Shown: positions 61,000-64,000 of the stretch, piece after piece
Layout: each line of letters opens with the position of its first letter
Numbering within the stretch: the stretch's first letter is position 1
Origin: Aestuariibaculum lutulentum
GTDB lineage: Bacteria; Bacteroidota; Bacteroidia; Flavobacteriales; Flavobacteriaceae
Assembly (NCBI RefSeq): GCF_032926325.1
Contig: NZ_CP136709.1
Span: 595,501-659,500, forward strand
Direction: 5' to 3'
Length of the DNA: 64,000 bases
The notes under the pieces: generated by a model
Seen by the model: the letters and a program-made list of their open reading frames with translations, nothing else
The model's database searches: none
What the model was told of the DNA's origin: nothing
Position numbers and translations under genes: made by a program

Positions 61000-61737
61000 A
61001 TGCAAGAACAAACACAAATATTTGGTATCAGAGCCATTATAGAAGCTATAAATGCTGGCGAAACAATTGATAAAGTATTCCTTCAAAAAGGATTAAAAGG
61101 TGACTTGTTTACCGAACTAGAATCTGTACTTCGCAAGAATGCTGTTAATTCGTCGTATGTTCCTGTTGAAAAATTAAACCGCCTTACCAAAGGAAACCAC
61201 CAAGGTGCTGTTGCACAAATATCACCAATCGCTTTTTACGATTTAGAGGACTTAGTTTTGCAGGTAACCGAATCGGGAAAAACACCTTTATTTCTTTTAT
61301 TGGATCAATTAAGTGATGTACGTAATTTTGGAGCCATTATCCGTACGGCTGAATGTACTGGTGTTAACGGTATTATCATTCAGAAAAAAGGTGGTGCCCC
61401 AGTAAATGGCGACACCATTAAAACCAGTGCTGGTGCTGTATTTAAAATTCCTATTTGTAAAGTAGATCACATTAAAGATGCTGTGTTCTATATGCAGGCT
61501 TCAGGTATTAAAGTCGTTGCGGCAACCGAAAAAACTGATGCCACCCTTTACGATGTAGATTTTACAGAACCATGTGCCATTATTATGGGATCGGAAGATC
61601 GTGGTATTAATCCGTCTACATTAAAAGTTGTGGATGCTAAAGCTAAACTACCTTTATTAGGAGAAATAGGTTCTTTAAATGTTTCTGTGGCTTGTGGTGC
61701 CTTCTTATACGAAGCCGTAAGACAACGTTTAAAATAA
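61000..61737 (+). CDS. rlmB: 23S rRNA (guanosine-2'-O)-methyltransferase, TrmH/RlmB family
   Basis: From the ATG at 61000 (MQEQTQIFGIRAI) the protein has 245 residues; an ATG at 60976 lies inside the terminator and is rejected. An N-terminal substrate-binding domain is followed by the SPOUT methyltransferase domain with DVRNFGAIIRTAECTGV (motif 1), IIMGSEDRGI (motif 2) and LGEIGSLNVSVACGAFLYE (motif 3, the knot). It should methylate the 2'-O of a guanosine in 23S rRNA. The 3' end lies 1 base from the rhomboid stop on the other strand. Confidence 0.92.
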   Translation: MQEQTQIFGIRAIIEAINAGETIDKVFLQKGLKGDLFTELESVLRKNAVNSSYVPVEKLNRLTKGNHQGAVAQISPIAFYDLEDLVLQVTESGKTPLFLLLDQLSDVRNFGAIIRTAECTGVNGIIIQKKGGAPVNGDTIKTSAGAVFKIPICKVDHIKDAVFYMQASGIKVVAATEKTDATLYDVDFTEPCAIIMGSEDRGINPSTLKVVDAKAKLPLLGEIGSLNVSVACGAFLYEAVRQRLK

Positions 61738-61738
61738 G

Positions 61739-62476
61739 CTAATCGTCATTCTCTTTATACTCTTTATATGAGTATCGAATTATTATAGATTCCTCCTCCT
61801 CTATTTCCGGTTCGAGGTTTTCTATAAAGTTTCCGTTTTCATCAAAATGTTTTAAAAACGGATCGTCATCTTCGTTATAATCGGGTTGTTCCCAAACGTA
61901 TTTTTTAGGTTTGGCAATAGACTTTTTAAAAATAAAAGCAAATAATAAACCTGTTATTAACCCGGCAAGATGTCCTTCCCACGAAATCCCTTTTTCTATA
62001 GGCAAGGTATACCAAATCATACTACCGTAAAGAAAAACCACTAAAAGCGATAAAGCAATTAATCGGTAGTATTTGGCAAAAACCCCCTTAAAGAATATAA
62101 AGCTTACCAAAACATAAATGAGTCCACTGGCTCCAATATGATATGAGGGTCTGCCTATGAACCAGGTTAAAAATCCCGATACGAGAATACCGTAACCAAT
62201 CACTTTCCATGCAATTGGCCGATAGAAATAAAACAAGGCAGAACTTAGCACAAGTAAGGGTACCGAATTATGAGCAAGATGTTTTATGCTTCCATGTATA
62301 AACGGACTAAACAAAACACCTCTTAATCCTTTTAAGGTCTGCGGATAAATTCCGAATTTACTCAGTCGCAATCCAAATCGAACATCTGCCCAAAACATAA
62401 CCCAAATTATAAGCACAAAAAATATGGGGTATGCAATAACGCTTGTTGAAAAGTGGAAATGTCTATGCTGCTTCAT
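61739..62476 (-). CDS. Rhomboid-family intramembrane serine protease
   Basis: The 245-residue inner-membrane protein has six hydrophobic segments. The catalytic dyad is visible: S117 in GASGLIY and H169 in EGHLAGLITG; HN at 69-70 matches the conserved residues near the second helix. A charged C-terminal tail of about 60 residues (from KKSIAKPKKYVW) is cytoplasmic. Rhomboids cut membrane-spanning substrates; the target is unknown. It is convergent with rlmB and divergent from rarA. Confidence 0.92.
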   Translation of the reverse strand: MKQHRHFHFSTSVIAYPIFFVLIIWVMFWADVRFGLRLSKFGIYPQTLKGLRGVLFSPFIHGSIKHLAHNSVPLLVLSSALFYFYRPIAWKVIGYGILVSGFLTWFIGRPSYHIGASGLIYVLVSFIFFKGVFAKYYRLIALSLLVVFLYGSMIWYTLPIEKGISWEGHLAGLITGLLFAFIFKKSIAKPKKYVWEQPDYNEDDDPFLKHFDENGNFIENLEPEIEEEESIIIRYSYKEYKENDD

Positions 62477-62659
62477 AGGACTAAATATAGCAAATTGTTA
62501 ACCAATTTTATCGGTAATGCTAAATTGGCAGATAACTTGCGTGAGGTATTGTAGCGGCATCCTTTTTTGAAATTTCAAAAAATATATAGAGAAAAAACCA
62601 ACTTTGCTTTTTTGCAAGGGCACGCCAATAACTTAAAAAATTGCTTTAATTTTACAGCT

Positions 62660-63937
62660 ATGAATGAACCATTAGCAGAGCGTTTAAGACCAAAAACTTT
62701 AGAGGACTACGTTAGCCAGACTCATCTGGTTGGCGAGCATGGTGTTTTAACCAACCAGATTAAACAAGGCTTGATTCCTTCAATGATTTTTTGGGGACCT
62801 CCGGGTATTGGAAAAACTACACTGGCTAATATTATTGCGTCGGAATCTGGCCGACCGTTTTACACCTTAAGTGCTATTAGTTCTGGTGTTAAAGATGTTC
62901 GTGAGGTTATTGATAAAGCTAAACAAAGCGGCGGGTTGTTTACAACGAAAAACCCAATTTTGTTTATTGATGAGATTCATCGATTTAGTAAATCGCAACA
63001 AGATTCGTTATTACAAGCTGTTGAAAAAGGCTGGGTAACCTTAATTGGGGCGACTACCGAAAATCCTAGTTTCGAGGTTATTTCTGCGCTATTATCGCGC
63101 TGTCAGGTTTATATTTTAAAACCTTTTGAAAAAACCGATTTAGAAACGCTTTTACAGCGTGCCATTAAGGAAGACACCTATTTGTCTCAAAAGAACATTA
63201 CACTTAAAGAAACCAGTGCCCTTTTAAAACTTTCTGGTGGAGATGCCAGAAAACTGCTCAATATTTTTGAACTGATAGTTAACTCTGAAGAATCGGATAA
63301 TATTATCATTACAGATGACGACGTGTTGCAAAAAATTCAAAACAACACCGTTCGTTACGATAAAACCGGGGACCAGCATTACGATATTATTTCGGCATTT
63401 ATTAAATCGATTCGAGGTAGTGATCCTAACGGTGCTGTGTATTGGTTAGCACGTATGATTGAAGGCGGAGAGGATGTAAAATTTATTGCCAGACGCTTGT
63501 TAATATCAGCCAGTGAAGATATTGGAAATGCCAACCCAACAGCTTTAGTTATTGCGAATAATACATTTCAGGCTGTATCTACAATTGGGTATCCGGAATC
63601 ACGAATTATTTTAAGTCAGTGTGCCACCTATTTAGCGTGTTCTCCTAAAAGCAATGCTGCTTATATGGCTATTGGTAAAGCGCAGCAACTGGTCAAACAA
63701 ACCGGTGATTTATCGGTGCCTTTAGATATTAGAAATGCGCCTACCAAACTTATGAAAGAGCTGGGTTATGGTGATAATTACATGTACGCACATAATTACG
63801 AAAACAACTTTGCACCTCAGGAGTTTTTACCGGATGAAATTAAAAACACAAAACTTTACGACCCAGGTAATAATGCGAGAGAAAATGCACATCGTGACTT
63901 TTTAAAACAGAGATGGAAAGATAAATACGGGTATTAG
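62660..63937 (+). CDS. rarA: Replication-associated recombination protein A (RarA/MgsA)
   Basis: From the ATG at 62660 (MNEPLAERLRPKTLEDYVSQ) the protein has 425 residues. The open frame reaches back to 62567, but those 31 residues are not part of the family and a -7-like element TAATTTTA (62648-62655) overlaps them. The AAA+ core has Walker A GPPGIGKT (46-53), Walker B ILFIDEIHRF and sensor GATTENPSFEV; the C-terminal part is the oligomerisation domain. RarA acts at stalled replication forks. A strong terminator follows. Confidence 0.96.
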   Translation: MNEPLAERLRPKTLEDYVSQTHLVGEHGVLTNQIKQGLIPSMIFWGPPGIGKTTLANIIASESGRPFYTLSAISSGVKDVREVIDKAKQSGGLFTTKNPILFIDEIHRFSKSQQDSLLQAVEKGWVTLIGATTENPSFEVISALLSRCQVYILKPFEKTDLETLLQRAIKEDTYLSQKNITLKETSALLKLSGGDARKLLNIFELIVNSEESDNIIITDDDVLQKIQNNTVRYDKTGDQHYDIISAFIKSIRGSDPNGAVYWLARMIEGGEDVKFIARRLLISASEDIGNANPTALVIANNTFQAVSTIGYPESRIILSQCATYLACSPKSNAAYMAIGKAQQLVKQTGDLSVPLDIRNAPTKLMKELGYGDNYMYAHNYENNFAPQEFLPDEIKNTKLYDPGNNARENAHRDFLKQRWKDKYGY

Positions 63938-63943
63938 ACCAAT

Positions 63944-63977
63944 AAAAAAAAGGGAACCAATTGGTTCCCTTTTTTTT
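63944..63977 (+). terminator. Intrinsic terminator of rarA
   Basis: A perfect 17+17-base inverted repeat: seven A's and AGGGAACCAA on the left, TTGGTTCCCT and seven T's on the right. It starts 7 bases past the rarA stop. Confidence 0.92.
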
Positions 63978-64000
63978 ATTTTATAATTTGAATTAGAACT

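Noticed and set aside
62567..62659. Upstream ATG extending rarA by 31 residues
   Set aside because: The extension is not seen in the RarA family, and a -7-like element overlaps it just before the ATG at 62660.
1..64000. tRNA, rRNA, CRISPR arrays, transposases, prophage genes
   Set aside because: I looked for cloverleaf-type segments, repeat-spacer patterns and transposase or integrase motifs and saw none.

Overview
The window is a piece of chromosome from a member of the Bacteroidota, almost certainly a marine or environmental Flavobacteriaceae. The evidence is the AT-rich composition, the near absence of Shine-Dalgarno sequences, repeated promoter -7 elements of the Bacteroidota type TAnnTTTG, three SusC/SusD outer-membrane import pairs, a PASTA-RluD-Ddl-CoaD block, and zinc-free (C-minus) forms of ribosomal proteins S4, S14 and L36. 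The genus cannot be fixed from sequence alone. I saw no tRNA, rRNA, CRISPR array, insertion sequence or prophage.

Positions 1-8400 hold housekeeping genes in short operons: the 5' part of yaaA, rluD with a PASTA protein, ddl-coaD, a SulP anion transporter with a SpoIIAA-like neighbour, a Nudix hydrolase divergent from pyrE, an SRPBCC protein and birA. Positions 8482-13257 form a plus-strand block, rsfS-ftsH followed by LUD protein-cdsA-psd-acyl-CoA-binding protein, linking membrane proteolysis with phospholipid synthesis. Positions 13263-20877 hold argS, an orphan TPR sensor histidine kinase, and two guanidino-group hydrolases of the arginine deiminase fold on either side of a cation diffusion facilitator.

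Positions 20953-42436, all on the minus strand, carry gltA, eno, carA and the complete str-S10-spc-alpha ribosomal cluster (rpsL to rplQ, with secY, infA, rpoA and fusA). It starts from a near-perfect promoter at 42480-42510 and is punctuated inside by at least two terminator-like hairpins (after rpsJ and after rpsK), a promoter with a leader before rpsD, and a duplicated intergenic element on both sides of rpsM. rpmJ (L36) and rpmD (L30) are short genes in this cluster that are easily missed.

Positions 42615-60929, on the plus strand, encode the outer-envelope part: an Omp85-superfamily protein divergent from rpsL, then three susC-susD pairs, the second and third each followed by an accessory lipoprotein. 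No glycoside hydrolase, peptidase or regulator lies beside them, so the imported substrates cannot be inferred. Positions 60988-63977 return to housekeeping genes: a TrmH/RlmB-type rRNA methyltransferase, a rhomboid protease and rarA, ending in a strong terminator.

No clearly new multi-gene system was found. The most unusual observations concern gene punctuation: intrinsic terminators whose T-tract runs straight into the -7 element of the next gene (four cases), promoters so close to the start codon that the mRNA should be leaderless, a 40-base perfect palindrome after ftsH, an attenuator-like hairpin inside the ribosomal cluster, and near-identical 5' ends on otherwise divergent susC genes.
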